NCBI RefSeq assembly: GCF_003143515.1
Contig: NZ_CP029343.1
Coordinates: forward strand, 5,456,001 to 5,520,000
Direction of reading: 5' to 3'
Source: Massilia oculi
Lineage (GTDB): Bacteria > Pseudomonadota > Gammaproteobacteria > Burkholderiales > Burkholderiaceae_D
Length of the DNA: 64,000 nt
The translations under genes were made by a program, and so were the position numbers. This document shows, one piece after another, positions 1-8,362 of this stretch; the stretch's first letter is position 1, and each line of letters starts with the position of its first letter. The notes beneath the pieces were generated by a model. It worked only from the letters and a program-made list of their open reading frames with translations. It was not told where the DNA came from and searched no databases.

Positions 1-1
1 C

Positions 2-865
2 GGCGTCGGCCTGGCCAGGCTCGAGTTCATCATCAACAACAATATCGGCGTGCACCCGAAGGCCATCCTCGAGTACCCGAACATCGACGCCGACCTGAAG
101 AAGGCGGTGGAGTCGGTGGCCCGCGGCCACGCCTCGCCGCGCGCCTTCTACGTCGACAAGCTGGTCGAAGGCGTGGCCACCATCGCCGCCGCCTTCTGGC
201 CGAAGTCGGTGATCGTGCGCCTGTCCGACTTCAAGTCGAACGAGTACAAGAAGCTGATCGGCGGCTCGCGTTACGAGCCGGACGAAGAGAACCCGATGCT
301 GGGCTTCCGCGGCGCCGCACGCTACCTGGCCGACGATTTCGCCGAATCGTTCGCGATGGAATGCGCGGCCATGAAACGCGTGCGCAACGAGATGGGCCTG
401 ACCAACGTCGAGCTGATGGTGCCGTTCGTGCGCACCCTGGGCCAGGCCGAGAAAGTCGTCGACCTGCTGGCCAAGAACGGCCTCAAACGCGGCGAGGACG
501 GCCTGCGCCTGATCATGATGTGCGAAGTGCCGTCCAACGCGATCCTGGCCGAGCAGTTCCTCGAGTACTTCGACGGCTTCTCGATCGGGTCCAACGACCT
601 GACCCAGCTCACCCTGGGCCTGGACCGCGACTCCGGCATGGAGCTCCTGGCCAAGGACTTCGACGAGCGCGACCCGGCCGTCAAGGCGATGCTGTCGATG
701 GCGATCAAGGCCTGCCTCAAGCAGGGCAAGTACGTCGGCATCTGCGGCCAGGGGCCGTCGGACAATCCGGACTTCGCCCAGTGGCTGGTGGAAGAGGGCA
801 TCGAGTCGATGTCGCTCAACCCGGATTCGGTGATCGAGACCTGGCAGAAGCTGGCCAAGGGCTGA
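2..865 (+). CDS. ppsA: Phosphoenolpyruvate synthase, C-terminal part
   Basis: The reading frame is open from base 2, so the gene begins upstream of the window; only about the last 287 residues are present. PEP synthase converts pyruvate, ATP and water to phosphoenolpyruvate, AMP and phosphate in gluconeogenesis. The visible part is the PEP/pyruvate-binding TIM barrel: it opens with [13 protein letters not shown], has the [17 protein letters not shown] segment, and near the C-terminus has [11 protein letters not shown], whose Cys is the expected catalytic acid/base of this family. It ends [17 protein letters not shown], as PpsA proteins do. GTG at 50 is an internal Val codon and not a start. 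A strong intrinsic terminator follows about 100 bases downstream, so ppsA is probably the last gene of its transcript. Confidence 0.95.
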   Translation, partial: GVGLARLEFIINNNIGVHPKAILEYPNIDADLKKAVESVARGHASPRAFYVDKLVEGVATIAAAFWPKSVIVRLSDFKSNEYKKLIGGSRYEPDEENPMLGFRGAARYLADDFAESFAMECAAMKRVRNEMGLTNVELMVPFVRTLGQAEKVVDLLAKNGLKRGEDGLRLIMMCEVPSNAILAEQFLEYFDGFSIGSNDLTQLTLGLDRDSGMELLAKDFDERDPAVKAMLSMAIKACLKQGKYVGICGQGPSDNPDFAQWLVEEGIESMSLNPDSVIETWQKLAKG

Positions 866-968
866 TCCCCGACATTCCCGATCGAGGGCCGCCGATGCTA
901 CACTGGCAGGAATGATCGCTTTCCAAGCCCTCAAGATCGACCGTCGCAGCCCATCGCGCGGTCATGCA

Positions 969-1006
969 AACCCTCGCTACCCAGTCCGGGTAGCGAGGGT
1001 TTTTTC
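969..1006 (+). terminator. Rho-independent terminator after ppsA
   Basis: A perfect 14-bp inverted repeat (969-982 against 988-1001, loop AGTCC) is followed by a run of T. It lies about 100 bases after the ppsA stop and just before the nfeD-like gene, so it separates the two transcription units. Confidence 0.9.
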
Positions 1007-1033
1007 ATTCCATGACAAGAAGGAGACCGTGAT

Positions 1034-1456
1034 ATGTCCGACTGGACGTACTGGCTGATTGGGGCCGGCGTGCTGATCGTGGCCGAGCTGTTCATCGGCA
1101 CGTTCTACCTCCTGATGATCGCGATCGGCCTGCTGTGTGGCGCCATCGCCGCCTGGCTGGGCGCCGGCGGCCCGCTGCAGACGCTGGCGGCGGCCGTCGT
1201 CGGCATCGGCGCGACCTTGGTGTTGCGCCGCACCCGCTACGCGCGGCCCGGACGCGGCAAGGCCGCGAACGACCCCAGCATCAATCTCGACATCGGCCAG
1301 CGAGTCACCGTGCCGCAGTGGCAGGGACGGCGCGCGCGCGTGATGTACCGCGGTGCGCTGTGGGACGTCGAGCTGCGCGCCGGACTGGAACCGGAGCCGG
1401 GCGACTTCGAGATCGTCGAGGTCCAGGGCAATCGCCTGATCGTCGCCCGCCGCTAA
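1034..1456 (+). CDS. NfeD-family membrane protein (short form)
   Basis: A 140-residue protein with two or three hydrophobic helices in residues 1-65 (WLIGAGVLIVAELFIG..., IAIGLLCGAIAAWLGAGG, TLAAAVVGIGATLVL). A small soluble C-terminal domain (about 75-140, containing GQRVTVPQWQG and FEIVEVQGNRLIV) fits the OB-fold of short NfeD proteins. Family members partner with SPFH/stomatin proteins in the membrane. The next gene, 27 bases downstream, is exactly such an SPFH protein, so the two are probably co-transcribed and act together in membrane-domain organisation or quality control. AAGGAG lies just upstream of the ATG. Confidence 0.85.
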   Translation: MSDWTYWLIGAGVLIVAELFIGTFYLLMIAIGLLCGAIAAWLGAGGPLQTLAAAVVGIGATLVLRRTRYARPGRGKAANDPSINLDIGQRVTVPQWQGRRARVMYRGALWDVELRAGLEPEPGDFEIVEVQGNRLIVARR

Positions 1457-1483
1457 AACAACCCATAACAGGAAGGGGTGCAC

Positions 1484-2404
1484 ATGGAACTGTCTTTCAG
1501 CGTGGTCGCGATCGTGATCTTCGCCATCGCCCTGGTCTTCGTGTTCAAGACCATCAATGTGGTGCCGCAGCAGAACGCCTGGGTGGTCGAGCGCCTCGGC
1601 AAGTACCACGCCACCCTGGCCCCCGGCCTGAACATCGTGGTTCCCTTCATCGACCGCGTCGCCTACAAGCACAGCCTGAAGGAGATTCCGCTCGACGTAC
1701 CGCCGCAGGTCTGCATCACGCGCGACAACACCCAGCTGCACGTGGACGGCATCCTGTACTTCCAGGTGACCGACGCCATGCGCGCCTCCTACGGTTCGTC
1801 GAACTACATCCAGGCCATCACGCAACTGGCCCAGACCACCTTGCGCTCTGTGATCGGCCGCATGGAGCTGGACAAGACCTTCGAGGAGCGCGACCTGATC
1901 AACACCCACATCGTGAACGCGATCGACGAGTCGGCCGCCAACTGGGGCGTCAAGGTGCTGCGCTACGAGATCAAGGACCTCACGCCGCCGGCCGAGATCC
2001 TGCTGGCGATGCAGGCCCAGATCACGGCCGAGCGCGAGAAGCGCGCCCTGATCGCGGCCTCGGAAGGCCGACGCCAGGAACAGATCAACATCGCCAGCGG
2101 CGAGCGCGAGGCGGCCATCGCGCGCTCCGAGGGCGAAAAGCAGGCCGAGATCAACCGCGCCATGGGCGAGGCGGCCGCCATCGTGGCGCTGGCCGACGCC
2201 AGCGCGGCGGCCCTGCGCCAGGTTGGCGAGGCGATTTCTTCGCCAGGCGGCATGGATGCGGTCAGCCTGCGCGTGGCCGAGCACTACGTGGACGCATTCG
2301 CGAACCTGGCCAAGACCAACAACACCCTGATCGTACCGGCCAACCTGGGCGATATGAGCACCGTGATCGCCAGTGCGCTGCAGATCGTGAAGGCGCAAAA
2401 GTGA
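1484..2404 (+). CDS. SPFH/band 7 (stomatin-like, QmcA-type) membrane protein
   Basis: A 306-residue protein with one N-terminal membrane anchor (ELSFSVVAIVIFAIALVFVF) followed by an SPFH domain with family features PQQNAWVVERLGKYH, GLNIVVPFIDRVAYKHSLKE and TRDNTQLHVDGILYFQV. A long helical, Ala/Glu-rich stretch (about 195-265) follows, as expected for the coiled coil of stomatin/paraslipin oligomers. ATG at 1484 is preferred to the GTG two codons earlier because GGAAGGGG sits 6-8 bases upstream of it. Its pairing with an NfeD protein is the classic arrangement for this family. The precise substrate or client is unknown. Confidence 0.88.
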   Translation: MELSFSVVAIVIFAIALVFVFKTINVVPQQNAWVVERLGKYHATLAPGLNIVVPFIDRVAYKHSLKEIPLDVPPQVCITRDNTQLHVDGILYFQVTDAMRASYGSSNYIQAITQLAQTTLRSVIGRMELDKTFEERDLINTHIVNAIDESAANWGVKVLRYEIKDLTPPAEILLAMQAQITAEREKRALIAASEGRRQEQINIASGEREAAIARSEGEKQAEINRAMGEAAAIVALADASAAALRQVGEAISSPGGMDAVSLRVAEHYVDAFANLAKTNNTLIVPANLGDMSTVIASALQIVKAQK

Positions 2405-2405
2405 G

Positions 2406-2558
2406 CCGGGTCGTCGTCATCACCATCCGGCGATGGAAGAGCGCGAGGTCGTGATGACGGCGCAGGGGAGGATCGGGCGCTGGCTCAGGCCGGTCGCGCC
2501 CGGGGTGGTCGACAGGATGGCGCTGGCTGCCGTGAAGGACGGCCTGCGCCTGCGGTGA
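2406..2558 (+). pseudogene. Short-chain dehydrogenase remnant (C-terminal ~40 residues)
   Basis: Between the SPFH gene and the convergent TonB receptor gene there is a short frame ending at 2558. Its translation (AMEEREVVMTAQGRIGRWL, then RPVAPGVVDRMALAAVK) resembles the C-terminal membrane-proximal tail of short-chain dehydrogenases. No Rossmann fold, YxxxK motif or start region is left upstream, where the SPFH gene lies. The reading is a gene-end scar, based only on the look of the peptide. It could alternatively be a 34-42 residue expressed peptide. Confidence 0.45.
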
Positions 2559-2561
2559 TAC

Positions 2562-4754
2562 TCAGAAGCCGACCGTCGCCGACACCGACACGCTGCGCGG
2601 CGCCGCCAGCACCAGGTAGCCCGCGCCCGGATATCCGCCGGCCGAGGCCCAATAATTCTTGTCCGTGACGTTGTCCACGCGCGCGCGCAGGGTCAGGTCG
2701 CGGTCCATGAAGCGGGTATTCCAGGTCGCGCCCAGGTCCAGGCGGGTCCAGGACGGCAGCTTCTGCAGGTTGGCGCCATCGGCGTACTGCTTCGAGGTAT
2801 ATACGGTGCGCGCGTTCAGCGACAGGCCGTCCACGCCCGGTACAATCCAGTCGGCGCCGATGTTCAGCTGCGTTTCCGGCACGCCGATCGCTTTCTTGCC
2901 CTGGTTGACGCCGCCGGCCGTCACACGCTGCTCGGCGTCGATCAGGGTCAGGCCGCCCAGCAGCTTCAGGCCGCGCGCCGGGGTGCCGAATACCGACAGC
3001 TCGAGGCCGCGGTTGCGCTGCTCCCCAAACACGCCGAACACGCGGTTTTCGACATAAGCGCTCGGCTGGCTGGTCGAGAACACGGCGGCGCTCAAGCCGT
3101 AGCGGCCGCTGTCGTATTTGACGCCGGCTTCGCGCTGGCGCGCGACGTAGGGCGCGAAGATCTCGCCCTGGTTGACGATGTCGGTGCCCGAGGCGACCGG
3201 GCCGCGCTGCAGGCCCTCGCTGTAGTTGGCATACACCGACAGGTCCTTGCGCGGCTTGTAGACGATGGCGGCGAACGGCGTGTTCTCGCTCGATTCGTAG
3301 GCCGAATTCTCCAGCCCGGTGTTGTAGTCGTAGCCGAAGTCCTTGATGCGCTGGTGGCGCAGGCCGACATTGACCAGTACCTTGTCGTCCATGAGCGACA
3401 TGGTGTCGGCGACCGCCAGGCCCGACAGGATGGTCTTCGAGGTCACCAGCGGATCGTTCATGTCGCCGCCGGTGAAGAAGGCCGACGACGGCGCCGCGAC
3501 GTCGCGCGGACGGTAGAGGTTCGACGCGAAGCCGGCGAAATCGGACATGCCATAGGCGTTGCGCGACATGGAGTGGAAGCCGGACGCCGAAGCGCTCAGC
3601 ACGTGCTTGACAAAGCCGGTGCGCAGCTCGCCGCGCACGCCCACTTCGCCGGTGCGCACCTGGTCCTTGCGGATATTGTCGAAGCGGCTCATGGTGGCAC
3701 CGCCATTGACGGCGTTGACGTCGATGCCGGCCAGGATGTTGAATTCCTGGCCGTTGCGCAGGCCGGCGGCGGCCCAGGCGACCGCATTCGCGCCCAGGTC
3801 GACTTCGGCGCGCACGGTGCCGAAGGTGTGGCGTTCGTTCGAGACGGTCCAGGGCTGGGCGAAGTTGTGGCTTGAATCCGGCGCCGCGATCATCGGCAGG
3901 CCAGGCGCCAGGTCCACGCTCGGACGGGCATTGGTCAGCTGGTGGTCCTGCGCGCCGACATCGGCGGACAGGCGGTAGCCGCGGCCGCGGTAATCCACGC
4001 CGATCGAATACACGGAGAGTTCGCGTTCCTCGCGGTCGACCGCGGTGTCGCCGTTGCGGTGCGCGACGTTGACGCGCACGCCGGCGCGGCCATCCTCGCC
4101 GAAGCGGCGGCCCAGGTCGATGGCGCCGTAGCCCTGGCCGCCGGTCTCGACGCCCACGGTCACTTCGCTCAACTCCTGGTTCGGCGCGCGCTTGGGAAGG
4201 ATGTTGATCGAGCCGCCGATGCTGCCGCCGGCCGGCGCCGCGCCGTTGATGAAGCTGTGCGCGCCGCGCAGCACCTCGACCCGCTCCATCAGCTCGGTCG
4301 CCACGAACTGGCGCGGCAGCAGGCCGTACAGGCCGTTATAGGCGGTATCGTCCGAGCCGACGGCGAAGCCGCGGATCATGTACAGCTCCTGGTAGTTGCC
4401 GAAGCCGCGCGCCACCCGCACCGACGGGTCGTTCTGCACCACGTCGGCCACGCTGCGCGCCTGCTGGTCCTGGATCAGCGCATGGGTGTAGTTGGTGCTG
4501 TTGAACGGGGTGTCCATGATGTCGACGTTGCCCAGCAGGCCAAGGCGGCCGCCGCGCGCCACCTGGCCGCCGGCATACGCGGCCGGAAGGCCCTGGGCCG
4601 AGGCGTCGGCCGAGGCGGTCACGACCACGGTCGAGATGTTCCCGTCGGTTGTCGGTTCGGACTGCTGGGCAAACGCGGTGCTGGACGCAGTGGTGGCGAC
4701 CAGGAGGGCGGCGGCCAGCGCGGCCGGGGTCAGGGTGAAGCGCAGCGTGTTCAT
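2562..4754 (-). CDS. TonB-dependent siderophore receptor
   Basis: A 730-residue outer-membrane receptor for a ferric siderophore. ATG at 4754 gives a clean signal peptide (MNTLRFTLTPAALAAALLVA... ending AFAQ); the frame stays open upstream to 4847, but that extension is not signal-like. The plug domain is visible (TPFNSTNYTHALIQDQQARS, VADVVQNDPSVRVARGFG, MIRGFAVGSDDTAYNGLYGL, VLRGAHSFINGAAPAGGSIG). It is followed by a 22-strand-type barrel ending in a terminal aromatic residue (SVSATVGF). A Fur-box-like site lies 63 bases upstream of the start, between this gene and the divergent PepSY gene. That arrangement fits iron-repressed uptake with periplasmic or inner-membrane processing of the siderophore. 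Confidence 0.92.
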   Translation of the reverse strand: MNTLRFTLTPAALAAALLVATTASSTAFAQQSEPTTDGNISTVVVTASADASAQGLPAAYAGGQVARGGRLGLLGNVDIMDTPFNSTNYTHALIQDQQARSVADVVQNDPSVRVARGFGNYQELYMIRGFAVGSDDTAYNGLYGLLPRQFVATELMERVEVLRGAHSFINGAAPAGGSIGGSINILPKRAPNQELSEVTVGVETGGQGYGAIDLGRRFGEDGRAGVRVNVAHRNGDTAVDREERELSVYSIGVDYRGRGYRLSADVGAQDHQLTNARPSVDLAPGLPMIAAPDSSHNFAQPWTVSNERHTFGTVRAEVDLGANAVAWAAAGLRNGQEFNILAGIDVNAVNGGATMSRFDNIRKDQVRTGEVGVRGELRTGFVKHVLSASASGFHSMSRNAYGMSDFAGFASNLYRPRDVAAPSSAFFTGGDMNDPLVTSKTILSGLAVADTMSLMDDKVLVNVGLRHQRIKDFGYDYNTGLENSAYESSENTPFAAIVYKPRKDLSVYANYSEGLQRGPVASGTDIVNQGEIFAPYVARQREAGVKYDSGRYGLSAAVFSTSQPSAYVENRVFGVFGEQRNRGLELSVFGTPARGLKLLGGLTLIDAEQRVTAGGVNQGKKAIGVPETQLNIGADWIVPGVDGLSLNARTVYTSKQYADGANLQKLPSWTRLDLGATWNTRFMDRDLTLRARVDNVTDKNYWASAGGYPGAGYLVLAAPRSVSVSATVGF

Positions 4755-4816
4755 GGTCTTGCTCTGTTTATGCGTTAAAAGTAACGCGCATTCTATGCCT
4801 GATGCTTGATTATGTA

Positions 4817-4835
4817 AATGAGAACGATTACTATT
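4817..4835. promoter_or_regulatory. Fur box
   Basis: The sequence AATGAGAACGATTACTATT matches the 19-bp Fur consensus (AATGATAATNATTATCATT) at 14 of the 18 defined positions. It sits in the only spacer between the divergently transcribed siderophore receptor and PepSY genes, where one Fur dimer pair could repress both under iron sufficiency. Binding is inferred from sequence only. Confidence 0.75.
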
Positions 4836-4874
4836 CATGGTCTGCATCTCTAGCTATCATGCACATCCGATAAC

Positions 4875-6059
4875 ATGTCACCCGTTTCCCTGCGCCGCTG
4901 GGGCTGGATCCACAAGTGGTCCAGCCTGGTCTGCACCGTCTTCATGCTGCTGCTGTGCCTGACCGGCTTGCCGCTCATCTATCACCATGAGATCGGCCAC
5001 CTGCTGGGCAACGAGGTCGAACCGCCGATCCTGTCGCAACCGACCCCGATGGGCAACGTCGACGCCGTGATCGCCTCGGCCAAGGAGCTGTACCCGACCA
5101 AGAAGCCGATGTTCATCTCCCAGGAGGCGGACGTGCCCGAGATCTGGAACGTCACCCTGGCCGACCACATGCACGATCACGACTACAAGCCGATCGCGGT
5201 CGATGCGCGCACCACCAAGGTGATCGTCGAGCCGGCTTTCGAAGGCGGCGCGTTCATGTCGACCATGCTGGCGCTGCACGTCGACCTGTTCATGGGCCTG
5301 GCCGGCCAGCTCTTTCTGGGGTTGATGGCCCTGTTGCTGCTGGTCGCGATCGTCAGCGGCGCGGTCCTGTACTCGCCCTTCATGCGCAAGCTCGATTTCG
5401 GCACCGTGCGCAAGGAAAAGAGCAGCCGACTCAAATGGCTCGACATGCACAACCTGCTGGGCATCGTCACGCTCACCTGGCTGTTCGTGGTCGGCGGCAC
5501 CGGCATGATCAATACCTGGGCCGACCTGATGCTCAAGTATTACCAGCACAATGAGCTCAGTGAGATCCTGGCCCAGTACAAGGACAAGGCGCCGCAGCCG
5601 CATACCGCCTCGGTGCACGACGCGATCGAGAAGGCCAAGGAGCGCCTCCCGGGCATGCGGGTCGCCTTCGTGGCCTTCCCGGGCACCGACTTCAGCAGCG
5701 CCCACCACTACGGCATCTTCATGAACGGCAACGAGCCGTTCAGCTCGCGCATGTACCAGCCGGTGCTGGTCGACGCCCATACCGGCGAGCTGACCGACGC
5801 GCCCGAACTGCCGTGGTACCTGAAGGCGCTGCTGGTGTCGCAGCCGCTGCACTTCGGCGACTACGGCGGCCAGTGGATGAAATTCCTGTGGGCGGTGCTC
5901 GACATCGCGACCATCGTGATCCTGGTGACGGGCCTGTACCTGTGGGTCAAGCGCGGCAAGACCGCCAACGCGACGGCCAAGGCCGCGGCCCTGGAACGGC
6001 ACGCGCCGGCCTGTGGTCACGAGGCGCCGGCGCTGGCGCGCGAAGGAGGCGCATCGTGA
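4875..6059 (+). CDS. PepSY-associated TM protein, iron/siderophore linked
   Basis: A 394-residue inner-membrane protein of the PepSY_TM family. Four membrane segments are visible: residues ~12-35 (SLVCTVFMLLLCLTGLPLIY), ~140-165 (GQLFLGLMALLLLVAIVSGAV), ~190-210 (LLGIVTLTWLFVVGGTGMI) and ~345-365 (FLWAVLDIATIVILVTGLYLW). They bracket a large periplasmic part. Conserved His residues lie at the ends of helices (IYHHEIGH, MLALHVDLF, MHNLLG), as expected for haem or metal-handling relatives that reduce ferric siderophores. The gene is divergent from the siderophore receptor across a Fur box, which supports a role in iron release. The reductase activity is inference. Confidence 0.82.
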   Translation: MSPVSLRRWGWIHKWSSLVCTVFMLLLCLTGLPLIYHHEIGHLLGNEVEPPILSQPTPMGNVDAVIASAKELYPTKKPMFISQEADVPEIWNVTLADHMHDHDYKPIAVDARTTKVIVEPAFEGGAFMSTMLALHVDLFMGLAGQLFLGLMALLLLVAIVSGAVLYSPFMRKLDFGTVRKEKSSRLKWLDMHNLLGIVTLTWLFVVGGTGMINTWADLMLKYYQHNELSEILAQYKDKAPQPHTASVHDAIEKAKERLPGMRVAFVAFPGTDFSSAHHYGIFMNGNEPFSSRMYQPVLVDAHTGELTDAPELPWYLKALLVSQPLHFGDYGGQWMKFLWAVLDIATIVILVTGLYLWVKRGKTANATAKAAALERHAPACGHEAPALAREGGAS

Positions 6060-6247
6060 GCAGAACTCCCCTGCAAATCTGGGGCGCGCCGATCGTGCTC
6101 GCCATCCTCACCACCATCGGCCTGATCTCGGCCCTGCTGGGCGACGGCATCTGGGACGCCCTGTCCGCCGTCACGCTCGGCATTCCCTGCCTGGTCGGCG
6201 CCTGGTACTGCCTGCGCCGTCGTCCAGCCGCCCGCCAGCACCGCTGA
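6056..6247 (+). CDS. 63-residue two-helix membrane protein, unknown function
   Basis: GTG at 6056 overlaps the stop of the PepSY gene by four bases (GTGA), and a good AAGGAGG lies 6-8 bases upstream, so the two are translationally coupled. The peptide VSRTPLQIWGAPIVLAILTT continues into a second hydrophobic stretch (LSAVTLGIPCLVGAWYCL) and ends in a basic tail (RRRPAARQHR). Small proteins of this kind commonly follow PepSY_TM proteins in iron-uptake loci. I do not know a function. It may be a structural subunit of the PepSY complex. Confidence 0.7.
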   Translation: MSRTPLQIWGAPIVLAILTTIGLISALLGDGIWDALSAVTLGIPCLVGAWYCLRRRPAARQHR

Positions 6248-6389
6248 ACGGACCGCGCCGCGCAACATCCCGGGCATTTTTTCGTGCGCCGCAGTTGGTG
6301 GCGGCACGTGCCACGCTGTATACTTGGACCCTAGCGATCCCGCGCAGCATGAGCTGGCCGCGGGATTCGTCCATTTTCGAAAGGACCTC

Positions 6390-7838
6390 ATGTTTGCAGC
6401 CGTCGACCTCGGGTCCAACAGCTTCCGCCTGCACATCGGCGAGCCGCTCGGCGCCCGCATGCACATCGTGCGCACCGCGCGCGATCCGATCCGCCTGGCA
6501 GCGGGGCTCGACAGCAACAACATGCTCACCGAGGCGGCGATGCGCGGCGCCATCGCCTGCCTGCACGATTTCCGCAAGATCCTCGACGAATACCACCTCG
6601 ACGCCGTGCGGGTGGTCGCCACCAACACCATGCGCGTGGCGCAGAACGCCGACCAGCTGCTGCCGCAGCTCGAGGCGGCGATCGGCTACCCGATCGAGAT
6701 CATCTCGGGCGAGGAAGAAGGCCGCCTGATCTACATGGGCGTGACGCGCGCCATCGAGCGCCAGGACGAGCGGCGGCTGGTGATCGACATCGGCGGCGGC
6801 TCGACCGAGGTCATCGCCGGCACCGGCGCCGAGATCCAGCTGGTCGAGTCGTTCGGCATCGGCACCCAGCCGCAGGTGCGCGCCTATTTCCCGGACGGCC
6901 GCATCACCGCGCGCAGTTTTGACGCCGCCGTCACCGCGGCGCGCGCCCGCTTCGAGGACGCCGCCTCGCTCTACCACGCCCAGGGCTGGGACGCCGCCTA
7001 TGGCTCGTCCGGCACCATGCGCGCCATCTCCGAAGTCATCGGCCGCAATGCGATCGGCGACGGCACCGTGTCGCAGCCCAGCCTGCACGCCTTGCGCGAC
7101 ATCCTGATCGAGCTGGGCCACGTGGACGCCTTTGCCCTGCAAGGCGTCAAGCGCGACCGGGTGCCGGTGATGGTGGGCGGCCTGACGGTGCTCATCGGCG
7201 CCATGCAGGAGCTCAAGGTCGAGCGCCTGCACGCGGTCAATGCCGGTCTGCGCCTGGGCGTGTTGTCCGACCTCGAACTGCGCGCCAACCGGCGCGACCG
7301 GCGCGACGCCGCGATCCGCTCCTGTATGCAGCGCTTCCGGGTCGACACCCAGCGCGCGCTGCGCACCTGCGGCATCGCGACCCAGCTCTACGAGCGCCTG
7401 CAGCCGCAGGCCGACAGCCAGCCGCACTACCTGGCCTGGAGCGCCATGCTGCACGAGATCGGCCTGGCCATCTCGATGAGCGGCGCCCACAAGCATGGCG
7501 CCTACATCGTCGAGCACGCCGACCTGGGGGGCTTCACCACGCGCGAGCAGCGCCTGCTGGCGACGCTGGTGCTGGGCCAGAAGGGCAATCTGCGCAAGAT
7601 CCGCGAGGCGCTGGTCGAGCCCGACCTGGCCAAGGCGGTGCTGGCGCTGCGCCTGGCGGTGGTGTTCATGCATGCGCGCGCCGACGACGATATCGGCAAC
7701 CTGCGCCTGCGCATGAAGGGCAAGATCGAGATCGACCTGCCGCCGGAACTGCTGGCGCGGCATCCGACGCTGGCGCCATGGTTCGAGAAGGAAGAGTGCA
7801 GCTGGAATGACGTAGGCATCGCGTTCCAGGCAAGGTAG
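6390..7838 (+). CDS. ppx: Exopolyphosphatase (Ppx/GppA family)
   Basis: A 482-residue cytoplasmic enzyme that removes terminal phosphate from polyphosphate (or hydrolyses pppGpp). The actin-like ATPase fold motifs are present: MFAAVDLGSNSFRLHIGE at the N-terminus, ISGEEEGRLIYMGV, the phosphate-binding VIDIGGGSTEVIAG, and AAYGSSGTMRAI. A C-terminal HD-like domain has HEIGLAISMSGAHKHGAY and related His/Asp motifs. ATG at 6390 is chosen because AAAGGAC precedes it and the protein then starts at the family N-terminus; the frame is open upstream to 6324. It is convergent with the polyphosphate kinase operon, a common polyphosphate gene grouping. Confidence 0.93.
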   Translation: MFAAVDLGSNSFRLHIGEPLGARMHIVRTARDPIRLAAGLDSNNMLTEAAMRGAIACLHDFRKILDEYHLDAVRVVATNTMRVAQNADQLLPQLEAAIGYPIEIISGEEEGRLIYMGVTRAIERQDERRLVIDIGGGSTEVIAGTGAEIQLVESFGIGTQPQVRAYFPDGRITARSFDAAVTAARARFEDAASLYHAQGWDAAYGSSGTMRAISEVIGRNAIGDGTVSQPSLHALRDILIELGHVDAFALQGVKRDRVPVMVGGLTVLIGAMQELKVERLHAVNAGLRLGVLSDLELRANRRDRRDAAIRSCMQRFRVDTQRALRTCGIATQLYERLQPQADSQPHYLAWSAMLHEIGLAISMSGAHKHGAYIVEHADLGGFTTREQRLLATLVLGQKGNLRKIREALVEPDLAKAVLALRLAVVFMHARADDDIGNLRLRMKGKIEIDLPPELLARHPTLAPWFEKEECSWNDVGIAFQAR

Positions 7839-7844
7839 ATCGGT

Positions 7845-7872
7845 CGTCGTTCCCGCGTTCGCGGGAACGACG
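7845..7872. repeat. REP-like intergenic hairpin
   Basis: A perfect 12-bp inverted repeat (CGTCGTTCCCGC, loop GTTC) sits in the 65-bp gap between the convergent ppx and sixA genes. The core GTTCCCGC...GCGGGAAC is the same type as the pair at 12635-12739. It has no T-run, so it is more likely a REP element than a standard terminator. Confidence 0.65.
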
Positions 7873-7903
7873 TGCGCAGCTTAGTGGTTTTGTTTGGTGC
7901 CGT

Positions 7904-8362
7904 TCAGCGCAATTTGCCAATCACATCCGGCCCCGCCACCAGCCGGATATACGGCACGCCATCCGCCTCCTTGTGTTCGATCCAGAACACGCCTGCCTTG
8001 CGGATGCGCCAATCCTGCTTGTCCCCGCACAGGACCATCGACGCGACTTGCCCCAGCAGCGGCTGGTGACCGACGACCAATGCCGGCTGGCGGTGGTCGG
8101 GCCAGCCGCAGGCCGCGATGATCGCTTCCGCGCTGGAATCCGTGTTCAGCGCCTCCACCACCTCGTAGCGCCGTCCCAGCGCCTCCACCGTCTGGATGCA
8201 GCGCGTGGCGGGGCTCACCAGGATGCGGCAGGCGGGCGGCAGCTTGCGGTCCAGCCAGGCGCCCATGCGCGCGGCGTGGCGTTGGCCCTTGGGCGTCAGT
8301 TCGCGTGAGGAATCCGGTTCTCCCGGTTCGGCCTCAGCGTGGCGCCACAGGATCAGTTCCAT
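7904..8362 (-). CDS. sixA: Phosphohistidine phosphatase SixA
   Basis: A 152-residue histidine-phosphatase-superfamily protein. The catalytic RHG-type motif is at the N-terminus (MELILWRHAEAEPGEPDS), Arg and Glu follow in LVSPATRCIQTVEAL, and the second catalytic His is in PALVVGHQPLLGQVAS. SixA proteins dephosphorylate histidine on phosphotransfer or PTS proteins. The start overlaps the 3' end of ppk by 29 bases, so the two are co-transcribed and translation is probably coupled. Linkage of sixA to ppk is frequent in betaproteobacteria. The physiological partner here is unknown. Confidence 0.9.
   Translation of the reverse strand: MELILWRHAEAEPGEPDSSRELTPKGQRHAARMGAWLDRKLPPACRILVSPATRCIQTVEALGRRYEVVEALNTDSSAEAIIAACGWPDHRQPALVVGHQPLLGQVASMVLCGDKQDWRIRKAGVFWIEHKEADGVPYIRLVAGPDVIGKLR

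Noticed and set aside
977..2398. 473-codon minus-strand frame opposite the NfeD and SPFH genes
   Set aside because: Composition is His/Asp/Gln-rich antisense of GC-rich codons, with no family resemblance; both plus-strand genes are clearly real.
6171..7763. 530-codon minus-strand frame opposite ppx
   Set aside because: Antisense shadow; ppx motifs on the plus strand are intact.
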